Of a stretch of DNA of 64,000 nt, positions 11,301-23,230 are shown one piece after another. Under the pieces are notes generated by a model. That model searched no databases. It had not been told where the DNA came from and worked only from the letters and a program-made list of their open reading frames with translations. Position 1 is the stretch's first letter. Every line of letters starts with the position of its first letter. Position numbers and translations under genes: made by a program. The stretch is from Gyromitra esculenta (lineage: Eukaryota; Ascomycota; Pezizomycetes; Pezizales; Discinaceae): positions 930,001-994,000 of the forward strand of contig JBCAML010000012.1 of the NCBI GenBank assembly GCA_038503075.1, read 5' to 3'.

Positions 11301-14300
11301 AGAGACGAGGCGGTGGAATGGCTTGGGTATACGTATCTGTATGTGCGGATGTTGAGGTCGCCGGGGCTGTATTCGGTTGGTGCGGACTATGCGGAGGATG
11401 AAGCGTTGGAACAGAAGAGAGTTGATTTGGTCCACTCTGCGGCGGTGGTGCTCGAGAAATGCAACCTTATCAAGTACGATAAAAAGACTGGGAAATTGCA
11501 ATCAACGGAACTGGGACGCATCTCATCACATTATTATATTTCGCACAAGTCGATGTTGACGTATAATATCCATCTGCAGCCTGCGTTGACGCCGATTGAG
11601 CTTTTTAGGGTGTTTTCTCTCAGCGAGGAGTTCAAGTATATTCCCGTGCGATCCGAGGAGAGGCTAGAGCTGGCGAAGCTATTGGCAAGAGTTCCGATCC
11701 CGGTAAAGGAAAGTATCGAGGAGCCGCAGGCGAAAATCAATGTGCTCCTTCAGGCTTACATTTCGAGACTAAAACTGGAGGGGTTGGCTTTAATGGCGGA
11801 TATGGTTTACGTGACGCAATCCGCTGGGAGAATCTTGCGTGCGATATTCGAGATTTGTCTTAAGCGTGGATGGGCATCGGTAGCTAAGACGGCTTTGGAC
11901 CTTTGTAAAATGGCAGAGAAACGGATGTGGCCGACTATGACACCTTTCAGACAATTCCCAATCCCGGCGAACCAGCTTGTACCGATTGTTAGTAAGGCCG
12001 AGCGCGCGGCGGAGTTCACGTGGTCAAAGTATTTCACGATGGATATTCCCCACCTCAGCGAACTATTTTCGAGTAAGGGCGGTGCATCGTCAAGGACCGG
12101 AAAATTGGTACATAGTTTGCTGGAAAGGTTCCCACGACTAGACGTGCAAGCGCAGGTTCAGCCTGTGACAAGGAGTATGCTGCGGGTGGAGCTGACAATC
12201 ACCCCGGACTTCGTGTGGGATGTGGAATATCATGGACAAGCAGAATCGTTCTGGATCCTAGTCGAGGATTGCGACGGCGAGGATATCCTATTTCACGACC
12301 AGTTCATCCTGCGGAGGCAATACGCGGAAAGCGAGAACAACGAGCACCTGGTCGAGTTCACGGTTCCTATGACTGAGCCTATGCCGCCGAATTACTTTAT
12401 CACCGTTGTTTCGGATCGATGGATGCACTCGGAGACAAAACTGGCTGTATCGTTCCGGAAACTCATCCTTCCAGAGAAATTCCCCCCCCATACCCCGTTG
12501 TTGGATCTTGTTCCGTTGCCGGTGGAGGCGCTGAAGAGACCTGAATTCACGAAATTGTATCCGAATTGGCGCCATTTCAATAAAATACAGACACAGGTTT
12601 TCAAGTCGTTATTCGACACCGACGACAATGTATTCGTGGGCGCACCAACAGGAAGCGGGAAGACGGTTTGTGCTGAGTTTGCGTTGCTGAGGCATTGGTC
12701 AAAGGAGGATGACGAACCAGGCAGAGCGGTCTATATCGCGCCATTCCAGGAGTTAGTGGATCAGCGGTATGCGGATTGGAAGAAGAGGCTGAGTGGGTTG
12801 GCGGGTGGGAAAGAGATAGTTAAGTTGACAGGTGAAACGAGTGCGGATTTGAAGTTGCTCGAGAGGGGTGATTTGATCATGGCAACGCCTTCGCAATGGG
12901 ACGTTCTCTCGAGACAGTGGCAGAGGAGGAAGAATGTGCAAACCGTGGAGCTTTTCATTGCGGATGAACTGCATATGTTGGGTGGACAGAATGGCTTCAT
13001 CTACGAAATTATTGTCTCGAGGATGCACTATATCGCCGTGCAGACAGAAAATCCGATGAGAATCGTGGCACTCAGTGTATCGCTATCAAACGCCAGAGAT
13101 CTCGGAGAGTGGATTGGTGCGGATAAACATACTATCTACAACTTCAGCCCGAGAGACCGGCCGACGCAGTTGGAGATTCATATACAGTCTTTCACGATCC
13201 CGCATCATCCGTCCTTGATGATCGCGATGGCAAAACCCACATATTTAGCGATTTGCAATACTCCGGTAGACAAACTTGTGATTGTCTTCGTTCCTAGCAG
13301 GAAGCAGTGCAGATCTACCGCGCTTGATATCTTGTCATACTGTGTTGCGGACGACGACGAAGATAAATTCAGGAACGTCGATCTAGAAGATATCGCACCG
13401 CATCTTAACCATATACAAGAGAGGGCTTTGGCGGAGAGCTTGAGCCACGGAATTGGGTACTACCATGAAGCACTCAGCAAGAACGATAAGAGGATTGTGG
13501 AGAGCTTATATGAGGCTGGTGCAATTAAGGTCTTGCTAGCTTCGCGGGATGTTGCCTGGGAATTGAATAGTTCTGCTTTCTTGGTCATTGTTATGGGAAC
13601 ACAGTTCTTCGAGGGCAGAGAGCACAGATATATCGACTATCCCTTGAGCGAGGTTCTGCAGATGTTTGGAAGGGCTTCAAGGCCGGGCGAAGATAAAGCA
13701 GGAAAGGCAATTCTCATGACGCCCGCCGCTAAAAAGGAATACTATCGTAAATTCTTGAACGAGGCGCTGCCGATCGAGAGTCACCTTCCGGCGTATCTCC
13801 ATGATGCGTTTGTTACTGAGATCAGCACCAAGACGATTGGGTCTACGCAAGATGCTGTTGATTGGGCGACGTACACCTACTTCTACAGGAGACTGCTTGC
13901 CAACCCAAGCTTCTATAGTTTGACAGATACTTCACACGAGGGGCTCAGCACGCATCTCTCAGAGTTGGTAGAGAATACTTTGAAGGATCTGGCAGACGCA
14001 AAGATTATTGATGTTGACGAGGAAGATGATACTGTGACGCCTCTTAACGCGGCGATGATTGCAGCGTACTACAACATCTCCTTCATTACCATGCAGACCT
14101 TCCTGCTTTCGCTCACAGGCAAGACCAAGCTCAAAGGAATCCTGGAAATCGTTACCTCTGCCACAGAATTCGAGTCCATTCAGATCCGAAGACACGAGGA
14201 CCGTGTCCTGCGACGTATCTATGACAACGTTCCAGTCAAGATGTCGCAGCCTAACTACGAGTCGCCGCATTTCAAGGCGTTTGTCTTGCTTCAAGCTCAC

Positions 14301-15128
14301 TTCTCTAGAATGCAGCTTCCGGCTGATCTTGCGACGGACCAAAGTGTTGTGCTTGGCAAGATCCTAAATTTGTTGAGTGCATGTGTGGATGTGTTGAGTT
14401 CCGAGGGACACCTGAACGCGATGAACGCGATGGAGATGAGCCAGATGTGTGTTCAGGCTATGTGGGATAGAGATAGTCCACTAAAGCAGATTCCATTTTT
14501 TGGACCGGAGATGGTAAAGGTTGCCGGCGAATTCGGGTATGTTTCTTCCGCTTTGTTTTCTTCGGGAAAATTGCCTAATGTTGGTTCAAAATATAGTATC
14601 AAAGACATCTTCGAGTTTATGGACGCTATGGCAGTCGACTCCAATCGCGATTCACTCATCAGCCGTCTCAGTCTCACCCAGCAACAACTTGGTCAAATCG
14701 CAAATTTCACAAACAACAAGTACCCCAATATCGACATGGAGCACGAGTTGGAAGACGAAGACAGCATCGTTGCTGGATCTCCCGCATATATCAAGGTCAA
14801 GATCGAGCGCGAAGTCGACGATGACGTCAACGAGGTCGATACGACTGTCCATGCGCCGTTCTACCCTCAGACCAAGATGGAGAATTGGTGGCTCGTTGTT
14901 GGAGAGGAGGGGACGAAGAATTTATTGGCTATTAAGAGAGTCACCATTGGGAAGAAGCTGGACATTAGATTGGAATATGTTGTGCCGACACCTGGAAAGC
15001 ACAAGCTCAGTTTGTACTTGATGAGCGATAGCTATGTGGGTGTGGATCAGGAGCAGTTGTTTGAAGTTGAGGCGGCGGAAGGGATGGAGGAAGACGAGGA
15101 GGAGGAGGAGGAGGAGGAGGAGGAATAG
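8306..15128 (+). CDS. BRR2: U5 snRNP RNA helicase Brr2
   Basis: Ski2-like helicase that unwinds the U4/U6 duplex during spliceosome activation. Two exons, 8306-8586 and 8672-15128, give 2245 residues, slightly longer than the usual ~2170. The 85-nt intron (GTATGG..CTATACAG) is needed: the upstream frame stops at 8623 and the downstream frame begins elsewhere, but splicing joins them. The N-terminus YKYANMSNLVLQADKRFI and the YHPRTAETREAY block are Brr2 signatures. An acidic stretch lies at about residues 200-290. Helicase cassette 1 has Walker A APTGSGKT (about 560) and DEIH (about 673), then a Sec63-like unit. Cassette 2 has APTGSGKT (about 1415) but DELH and SVSLSNA in place of DExH and SAT, matching the known pseudo-active second cassette. 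The C-terminus is a run of Glu. AATAAA lies at 15234. Confidence 0.96.
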
Positions 15129-15233
15129 ATGCGGTATTAGTGATTGTAGGTGTGAGAAATTTTCATTTGTATTATTTTTGGCCTCTCTTTGGCATAGGGG
15201 CTGGTATTGGGAAGGAAAACGTATTGTGGTTAA

Positions 15234-15239
15234 AATAAA
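15234..15239 (+). terminator. AATAAA poly(A) signal downstream of BRR2
   Basis: Canonical AATAAA hexamer about 105 bp after the BRR2 stop codon, in a T/A-rich 3' region. Position and sequence fit a polyadenylation signal. The cleavage site cannot be read directly. Confidence 0.5.
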
Positions 15240-18200
15240 GAGAGTACGAAGTATATGTATAATAGATGGATGGGTTAGGGGACGATGCGGCATAGATGTA
15301 TTAATGTCACGATTCATTACTTGGGGTGAGATTAAATACTCGAAATACTAGCATGGCAACCGGTAATATAACGAGCATGATCAACAGCCGAAAAGCAACT
15401 AACTCAACTACAGAAATCATGATCAGATATACAAAAAGGAGTTGTTTAAATACAAATGTCCTCAATTTCGGGTTGTGGTTTTGGTTGTGGCTGTAGCGGC
15501 GCGTGGAAGGCGAGTTATGATGCATTAAGACTACATGGTTAGTATTCATTTTGAGTACTTAATCTCGCCTCGAGTACGTTTGGATCGCTCGAGCCTGGAT
15601 TGGCCTTTTCCAGTTTTCTCCAGTTGTTGGAGACTTCAGATACTGATGCACTACTCAATCTTGAATCTATGTTTGTTTTCATGCAAGCGTCACCGAATTT
15701 TGGACTGGTGACGATCACCCCCTAGATGCTTCTTGATCTCATACCGTTGGTATTGACACATCTTGCCATTCTCCATCTTATTTATTCCGTCAACCAACAA
15801 AAGGGAAGAAATGCCTTAACCACGTCTTGTGTTCTAAGGTCTGTTGTTTCGTTTCGTTCCGAAATATAGTTAGGAAATGAAAGTTTGTATGGCTAGTCAT
15901 CATCGCTAAACGCATAGGCTAGCATACTGGTTCATAAGGCATCACTCGAGACTTGGCATTCCCGGTTCTCCGAAGAGGCTGCTTGGATTGACTAGTTTCG
16001 TTAACGCTTGTAAGGTACCTACATACCTACCCTACACATACGCCAGGGCTATAGAGCTTCTATATTTCTGTTTAAATTTTTGAAATTCAAAGCCCTCTCA
16101 GCCTGTAAAAGTATCACCAACCCCCTACCAGACACTGATACCCTTCAAACTGTATGCAGGGCTTCGCTGAAAGCCCGCTTATTAAGGGTATAGGGGCGGT
16201 GTGGGCTTTTGGGCTTTCTGGTTGACACTGGTACTGACATATAGACGTGCATCAGCAAAAAAAGCGATTGGCGTCCCGTCCTCCCACTGCAGTAGGCGGC
16301 CAGTGAGATCGGCGGGGAATATAACCCTTTCTCCCGTACTTTTTCTAGTCCTCTTCTCTGGACGCCGGGCTCTAGCAGGTCGGCTCCCCTAGACGAGACC
16401 TTTTACAAGTCTGTGGAAATGTTGCCTTTGGGCGAAGCCTCTAGTGGGGGGTGTGCCCTGTCTGGAGGTTGTGTGCGGGCTATTGAGATACGGACGGCGC
16501 ATTGTTCCTGGTCTAGAACTCGCTTCCACGGTTTTGGGCTCACATAGGTATTGGTCTATTGATCTGTATAATTCTCGTTCTATATACATATATCTACTAT
16601 AGGGAACAGGCAGGAAATAAGCGCCAAAGCGAGCTAGAAAGTGGGCGGGAAACAAGCGCAAAAGCAAGCTGGAAAGTGGGCTGGAAACAGGCCCCGAAGC
16701 AGGCAGGGAAGCAGGCAGGGAAGCAGGCCCCGAAACCGGTAGGAGAATGAGCGCCTCAGCGAGCTGGTGAGCAGGCAGGAAAGGAGACGTCGAAGCAGGC
16801 GGATCCCATGGGAGGGGGTCGAAAGCCCAAAGACTTTGGGTATAAAATCCACATGTTAGCAGTGTTCGTCTATGGAGGGGAAGGGGCGGGTGGGGGAAAT
16901 GAGGGATGGAATAGGGGAACGCCGCCTGGGTAGGTAGGGCAGCACCTGCGCAAGCAGGGTAACCATGGGTTAGGGTTCGACCTTCGCTGCTCTCGCGAGA
17001 ATTCTCCAAGTCTCTAGGGTCAGGGTTTCGACTTGGCATTTTTCGCGACGTCAAATCTCTCTCTTCTTAAAGTTCCCAGGGCTGGGATTGCACGGGGCAC
17101 CTAGGAGAGCACTGCGGAAAGCGGGTGTGCAGGTGAGCGAAGTCGAAAGCAAAGGCTGTGGGCGGGCGGAGTCAAAAGCAGGGCCTGCGGGTGGCATGAA
17201 TCTCATTGGGCGGAATATAGCCCTCCCTAGGCGGGCGCATTTTTCTTTTTGCTGATGTTCACTTGCAACCTTCATCTACAACATACTACAGACCGATATC
17301 TCTCGTTGTGTAGCTGTCCGTGAAGTCTCGCTTACAGGTTTCTGCGGGTTTGTCCATACCCCCCGCCGTATATATCCATCGGAAAACAAATACATTATAA
17401 GGGTATTTGCTAGTTAGTTAACCTAAGGATAGAGCGTACTGCTACGTGATGCTGAGTAGTAGAAGTAAATAATCACGCTAGTTTTCAATACAGGCAACGT
17501 CTTAGGGGTATCAACGTACCTGAACGCACGTAGGTGCAACAGAGTTGGGGAGTGCGCATGGGCGCTCGCTCTCGTGTCCCGGCGCGGACTGGTTCTTGCT
17601 GATGAGGTAAGACCTATATACAAGGTAAGCCTACCGGAACTTGGCCAATGTTACCGCAGGCTACCACATTTTTGGAGCTTTTTCCGAGGTTCCCTCTTCG
17701 CTCCCTCTTTGAGGGAAGCAAATCAATCATGGTTATAGTCGTAGCACAGTGACCTTAGTCAATTCGTTTACTAATATCTCTGCCCTCTTTCCAGCTACCC
17801 CCCACTAATACATTAATCACATATATTAGAAAGAGCTTAGAAAAGTCGAGTTAGGAGCTCAAAGAAGCTTTATACAAAATACTCTATGACATATGTATGA
17901 CATATACCTAGATTTGTGAAAACATATTCATCAGGTTGGTCTTGCTTATTAATCTATGAACTAACCACAAAGGGTGACGAAAGCAACGTTCTACGGGTGA
18001 CCCCTCTGTTTTCGACATTCAGGGCACGTCACTCTATCGGGAATTTGACGGGGAAGTAAAAATAACGAGTAAATTAATCCCTAGCTGACCACTGCCCTTC
18101 TTAGGAGTTTTTAGTAGCCTTGTGCCTCGCACCCTCTTAGGTTACTTTCTGTCTACTCCAGTCGGAATTTGGATGAATCTAAACTTTCGTAGGGGTGCCT

Positions 18201-18933
18201 ATGATATTAACTAGTATAGCCATATCTACCCATCAGGGGAAGCAGGGTAAAAGAAAATTTGTAGATGGCCTGTGCAGTGTTTTTCGAGGGCAAGAGTCCC
18301 GCGAGTAAGCTAGTTCTAATTGCATATATCATGAGATTTGATGGCTCTAGATTTAGAGTTTCGGGGGGGACCAGGTTTTGTGTAAATAGTAACCCTTTAA
18401 AACCGCTAAAACGCTACATCCAACCTACACAGTAACCTTCCTCGCATTGTTTCTGTTCGAACTAGGCTTTCGTGATATCGTAGGAACTAGTTTGGGTTAG
18501 CTTACTACGTGACTAAGCATGCTAGCGCGGATAGTTGTATATATGTAGACTCCAACGGTCACCTGCTTTCTTACTGCTCGCTCAATCAATCAATCAATTC
18601 TTGCTATACAATATAAGCTCTTCGTACTTCAACAATTTCCATATCATTCACCTTCAACTTGCTGAGCTCATCACTTTACAACCTTTGCTGACGTCCCGAT
18701 AAGCCTCCCTCCAGCCATAGCCTACATGTACCTAATTTTCCATTGGCCCATTCACACTAATTCTCGATCTTTCCGACCTCCGAAGTGTTTCCTAAAGTTC
18801 AACGTATGCTGTAGGAGTGAGTCCTGTGCAAAAGTCGCTGCTGCTTACGACGCGTTTGATATCACATTAAGATAGTGAACTTACTATCATGGGGCTGCTA
18901 TTCTAATTTGCTGCTAGAAAATAAACCTCCCTA
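15240..18933. other. 3.7-kb gene-poor spacer
   Basis: No gene recognised on either strand. Contents seen: a minisatellite at 16606-16800; a related purine-rich, GC-rich stretch to about 17250 with two imperfect copies of AGTCGAAAGCAAAGGC-like sequence near 17140 and 17170; and a short (CAAT)n run near 18585-18600. The long minus frame 16389-17054 (221 codons, rich in Pro, Leu and Ser) is a by-product of the minisatellite. The 18540-18720 stretch resembles a fungal promoter/leader (TATA-like, then CA- and CT-rich) but no open frame follows it. Confidence 0.45.
16606..16800. repeat. Imperfect purine-rich minisatellite
   Basis: A unit of about 35 bp (GCGAGCTAGAAAGTGGGCGG then GAAACAA) occurs twice with changes and degenerates into a 12-bp unit, GCAGGCAGGGAA, repeated about three times. 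Diverged copies continue to 16800. The plus strand is strongly purine-biased. Units were aligned by eye, so boundaries are approximate. Confidence 0.65.
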
Positions 18934-21900
18934 TCAGGGCTGCTGCCGAGTGGGTTGAGCATCTCCGAAGTTACTCTCCGCCATCCCCTCAGCCTCACTC
19001 TCGAGCAGCGACTTGGTCACCCCGCCGGATCTATGCCGGGCCGCCACGTGGAGTGGCGTATCCCCGCTCCGGTTCTTCGCATTCTTGTCCGCTCCGCTGT
19101 CTAGCAGCAGCTTGGCCACCCCGTCGGATCCATGCCGGGCCGCCACGTGGAGTGGCGTGTCCCCGCTCCATTTCATCGCATTCTTGTCTGCCCCGCTGTC
19201 TAGCAGCAGCTTGGCCACCCCGCCGGATCCATGCCGGGCCGCCACGTGGAGTGGCATGTCCTCGCCCAATTTCATCGCATCCTTGTCCGCCCCGCTCTCT
19301 AGCAACAGCTTGGCCACCTCGCCGGATCCATGCTCAGCCGCCCTGTGGAGTGGCGTATCCCCGCTCCGGCTCTTCGCATCCCTGCCTGCCCCGCTGTCTA
19401 GCAGCAGCTTGGCCACCCCGTCGGATCCATGCTGGGCCGCCCTGTGGAGTGGCGTGTCCCTGCTCTCGTTCTTCGCATTCTTGTCCGCCCCGCTGTCTAG
19501 CAGCAGCTTGGCCACCCCGTCGAATCCATGCTCGGCCGCCCTGTGGAGTGGCGCGTCCCAGCTCTCGTTCTCCGCATTCTTGTCTGCCCCGCTCTCTAGC
19601 AGCAGCTTGGCCACCCCGCCGGATCCATGCTGGGCCGCCACGTGGAGTGGCGTGTCCCTGCTCCGGTTCTTCGCATTCTTGTCTGCCCCGCTCTCTAGCA
19701 GCAGCTTGGCCACCCCGTCGAATCCATGCTCGGCCGCCAAGTGAAGCGGTGTTTCCTCGCTCCCGTTTTTAGCATTCTTGTCCGCCCCGCTCTCTAAAAG
19801 CAGCTTGGCGACGACATCGTGATTATTCTGAACGGCGATTGTAAGCAGTGAATTTAATCGGAGGACATCCGCTTTCCATTTGTGCTCGACTCCAAGCTCT
19901 AATAGTAGCTGAACTAACTTGGCATGTCCTTTTTTGACTGACTTATATAATGCATCTACAAACAAGGGTGAACGGTCTTCTGTAGTTTCTCGAACGAGAT
20001 AATGATACAAAGCTGGGCCTTGGGGTGGTTGTAATAGCAACTTTAAGAAAGCCTCGTTGCCGGCTTGGAGCGCCCAGAGAACCAATGACATATAGGGCAG
20101 GTCTTTTGTTGTATTGATTTGTTCCCATGGCCGAAAAGGGAAACACAAGTTTCGTTCGAACGCTAAGGACTTGAACATAGACCACTGCCTTGGGTTGGTG
20201 TCAGAGAGTGCTGTCATATGCGATGTCCAATTATTGATAACGTAATCCAAAAGAAGATATTGCTGTCCAAGAGTTTGGCTATGCGGTACTTGTCTATGTG
20301 TCGAGTATTCGTCCCAGTTAATATGCAGGGGCTGACTCGTAGTTGTATAGCCTCGAAAACGCGCTAATGTATCATAGAAAAAACCTCCGAGCCATCCAAG
20401 GTATGACTCTCTAAGTAAGAAGGGTGATATTAGGAGGCTAAAGTCGGTTTTGATCTTGGGGTTTTCTTTGGAGAGCTGCGTCTCAAAGGATCTGAACGAC
20501 AAGTATGTAATACAAATTCCGCCAATCTCAAGGTCGGCGTCGGAGAATCGAAAATGTATACCCGTGACATCGCCAACCGGACCGGAGAGTAGGAACTCTT
20601 GCACGCTATAGTGCGCGAATCGAACGGTACCCTCTTCGCTGTCCAGCACCGCAAGATTTGCGCAGACCTTAATGATTTTCGAGTCGTCCGTAGTGACCCT
20701 ATCCTGGTCTAGGTATTTATCAAGAGGAGAAATCGATATGGCCTCTTTGAGCTCGTCGATAGATAAAGGATGTCTCGCGCAAACCATCCATTTGAAGATT
20801 TTTTGAGCTAAGCTTGAAGTTTGGTTTCGTTTGTGGATTTTTTGTAGGGCACGTGCATATGTCGCTGCTAAGTCAGGGGGCAGGCTAGCGAGGGTTCTTC
20901 TGATTCCATCGTCGCAAGTCTCTTCGCATATGTCGGCAATTTGGAAAGTAACCCATAGGAACCTAACTAGATTAGTACATGAAAAATAACTAAACCATCG
21001 CATCACCAAGACGATAACACAATCAATACCATTAACAAAGATGGTGTGAACACCTATTGAGCTTTTGCATCTCCAACGCCCTGGTATCCATAAATAGAAG
21101 TTGGGGGTCTTACATCCCTTTGGCTCCCTCAGCCAAAGCATCAATGATTCCATCTATCAATGAGGGATCTCGAACAACAAGTTCCTGTGATTTAACTTTC
21201 TCCCTGACAATTCCATTAACAAAAGGTATGACATCTATGGCGGTATCGGCGATCGAGATGGGCAGAGCAATATAATGGGCGAAGCTTTTCCTTAGATCGA
21301 CATCTGCACGGCTGGCAATAAAGAATTTGGAGGTCTTTGCGCCGGCGCCTGTTAGTAAAATCGACTGAATTGCTGCTAGAAGTTCTACGCGATCATTGCC
21401 GGTGCATTCGTCAATCCCATCGAGAATAAAAAAGACCTCGTCAAATTCCTGGAGAACCGAGAGAACTATCTTCAGCAGTTCATCAGAATCAGGCTTTCTT
21501 GTTCCAGATTGATAAAAGGTTGAAATCGTCAATCCGATATGGTCAGGTATTTCAATTCGAGAAAGAAGCTGCTTGATTAAACTACCAAGGATCTCTAACA
21601 CATCGATTGTCTTTTGGTCGGAGTAATCGCAATAGAAATAAATCACGACTGGTGTCTTGAGGACGGAACCACTAAGTAAGGCTTCGATTACAGTTGTCCT
21701 ACGTATTCACTAGTTATTAGTTGACTAATCTTCGTTACTTTAGAGTAACCGTATCGGTTGAGCCACCTACGTGATGATTGTTTTACCACACCCCGCTGTT
21801 TCAGATAGGGATGTATCGTTAGCATTATTATTTGCAAACAAGAGAAATACCCGCATGCAATAACTCGGACTAGGTCATGGAGACACTACCATCCAGCTAG

Positions 21901-23230
21901 ATCTCATATACTGGCGTTTGAGGTGCGATAGTGTCTAAGGAAATGGGCTGGGGGATGTACGTATGCCGTGACACCAGAGGCAACAAGATCTGGTTTTTCC
22001 AATCCATTCCATATATTGCTTTGTGCTAAATATCCAACTCCCCGTATTCTTGTACCGCTTTTCCCGCAATTGGCGATGTCTGTATTCGTGATCTATGGTT
22101 GATAACTGTTTTAGGATAAGTCTCCTCTTAAGTTCTACCTCAGGGTAAGCTGATGTCTTAGTCTAAGGTTTCAAAGCGAGGGTACGTGTGTTATGACTAA
22201 AAGGGAATATTAGGAAAGTGATCAAGGTAGAGGTTCATCCAGGGGGCTCTCTGCTAGATTTTGTTAGGTTCAAACACGGCTTGTTGTATATATATTCTAC
22301 TTGCTGGGCTTCTCGCGATCGCCATTGTCGTGTCATAGGAAATAAGTAAGATGATCTCACCCTTTTGCATTGCATTCTCTGCTGATCTTCGGCGTTGCGC
22401 TTGCATTCTTTCGTCAGACTGCGCCCCTCTCTCTCCAGCTGCCTCTATCATGTGTGACAGATGTGCCTGTCTTTCTGCGCTCGCTTTATGGTTGTGGAAT
22501 TTATCCAAGATATCTCCAAACTGCCTGTCGGGAGGCTTCCACAAAGTCTTGAAATGAAAGGCGAGCGATCCTATAGCCCACTAAGATCAGCTCGAACCAG
22601 AAATCCTACCTAAAAGCAAAAGTACCTCTCTCTTGCCTAAGCTGGCCAAAAACTTGCTTCGCGCTGATACAAAACTCGACTATGTCAAGATAAACCTCCG
22701 ACAAGGCTTGTACCAAGAAGTGATGGCTGGCGAATAGCTGCTTATAAACGCGGAACGTGGGAAGCACATCGCCTATTGCGACAAACATGTCAATGAGCTT
22801 TTCAAGATATTTGTTAAATTCGCTAGCAATCTATGACCACTCGCTGATTAGTACTGGGTACATTCCTGGATATAACTGCAGGCTACTCAACATGCAGTAG
22901 AACTCTGATACTCCCCTAGAGTGGACACAAGATTCTAGAAGAGGTATTCGAGTACACATCAAGTGCAGCTCCATAGTCACTGATTGCGTCGAGAACTGGT
23001 TTTAGTTTCTTGGAAAGAGCCCTAGACTTGCTTTCTTCTTCATAGATTTTCTGTGCTGCGCTGGCTTTGTAAAATAGATTCTCCAGCGATGCATGGGTAA
23101 AAAGGTCTCTCTCCTCGGGTGTGGGTGTTTCGAGGTAACGATCTCGAGCCATTACCCAGGGTCTTGGATGCTAGAACCTAAAGTCAGATTACAACAAAAA
23201 TATCCATCCAAAGAGTACTTACCTAGTCAT
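18934..23230 (-). pseudogene. NLR1: NACHT-ankyrin receptor with premature TAG
   Basis: Fungal STAND/NLR-type protein, paralogue of NLR2. Exons (high to low): short start exon near 23230, 23170-22892, 22830-22626, 22570-22361, 22149-21961, 21795-21771, 21698-21114, 20962-18934. After the start exon every phase agrees. Order: DUF7708-like N-terminal domain; linker NTGSWIFSTK; Walker A GIPGCGKTIIT on a 25-nt exon; Walker B FFILDGIDECTG; winged-helix region KWMVCARHPLSIDEL; about eight near-identical 33-residue ankyrin repeats at the C-terminus. The only break is TAG at 22918-22916, in ILCPL-stop-GSIRVLL, where NLR2 has TGG (Trp). All downstream frames are open, so the lesion looks recent. Translation from a later Met, or a sequencing error, would make it a working gene. 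In fungi such proteins control non-self recognition and programmed cell death; a role here is inferred. Confidence 0.8.
18985..19800 (-). repeat. Tandem 99-bp ankyrin-coding repeats in NLR1
   Basis: About eight consecutive 99-bp units, each encoding one ankyrin repeat (pattern DTPLH.AA.HGS.GVAKLLL.SGADKNA). They are near-identical in DNA, with differences concentrated at a few codons (AEHGF, AQHGS, ARHGS; NRSGD, NESRD, KWSGD). They are much richer in G+C than the flanking sequence. The array leaves two other frames open on the opposite strand. Confidence 0.9.

Noticed and set aside
16389..17054. Minus-strand 221-codon frame rich in Pro, Leu and Ser
   Set aside because: It runs through the minisatellite, has low-complexity composition and resembles no protein family.
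19013..19772. Two plus-strand open frames of about 240 codons over the NLR1 ankyrin array
   Set aside because: Both are shadows of the 99-bp repeat on the opposite strand; period 99 keeps any stop-free frame open. No start context or family motif.
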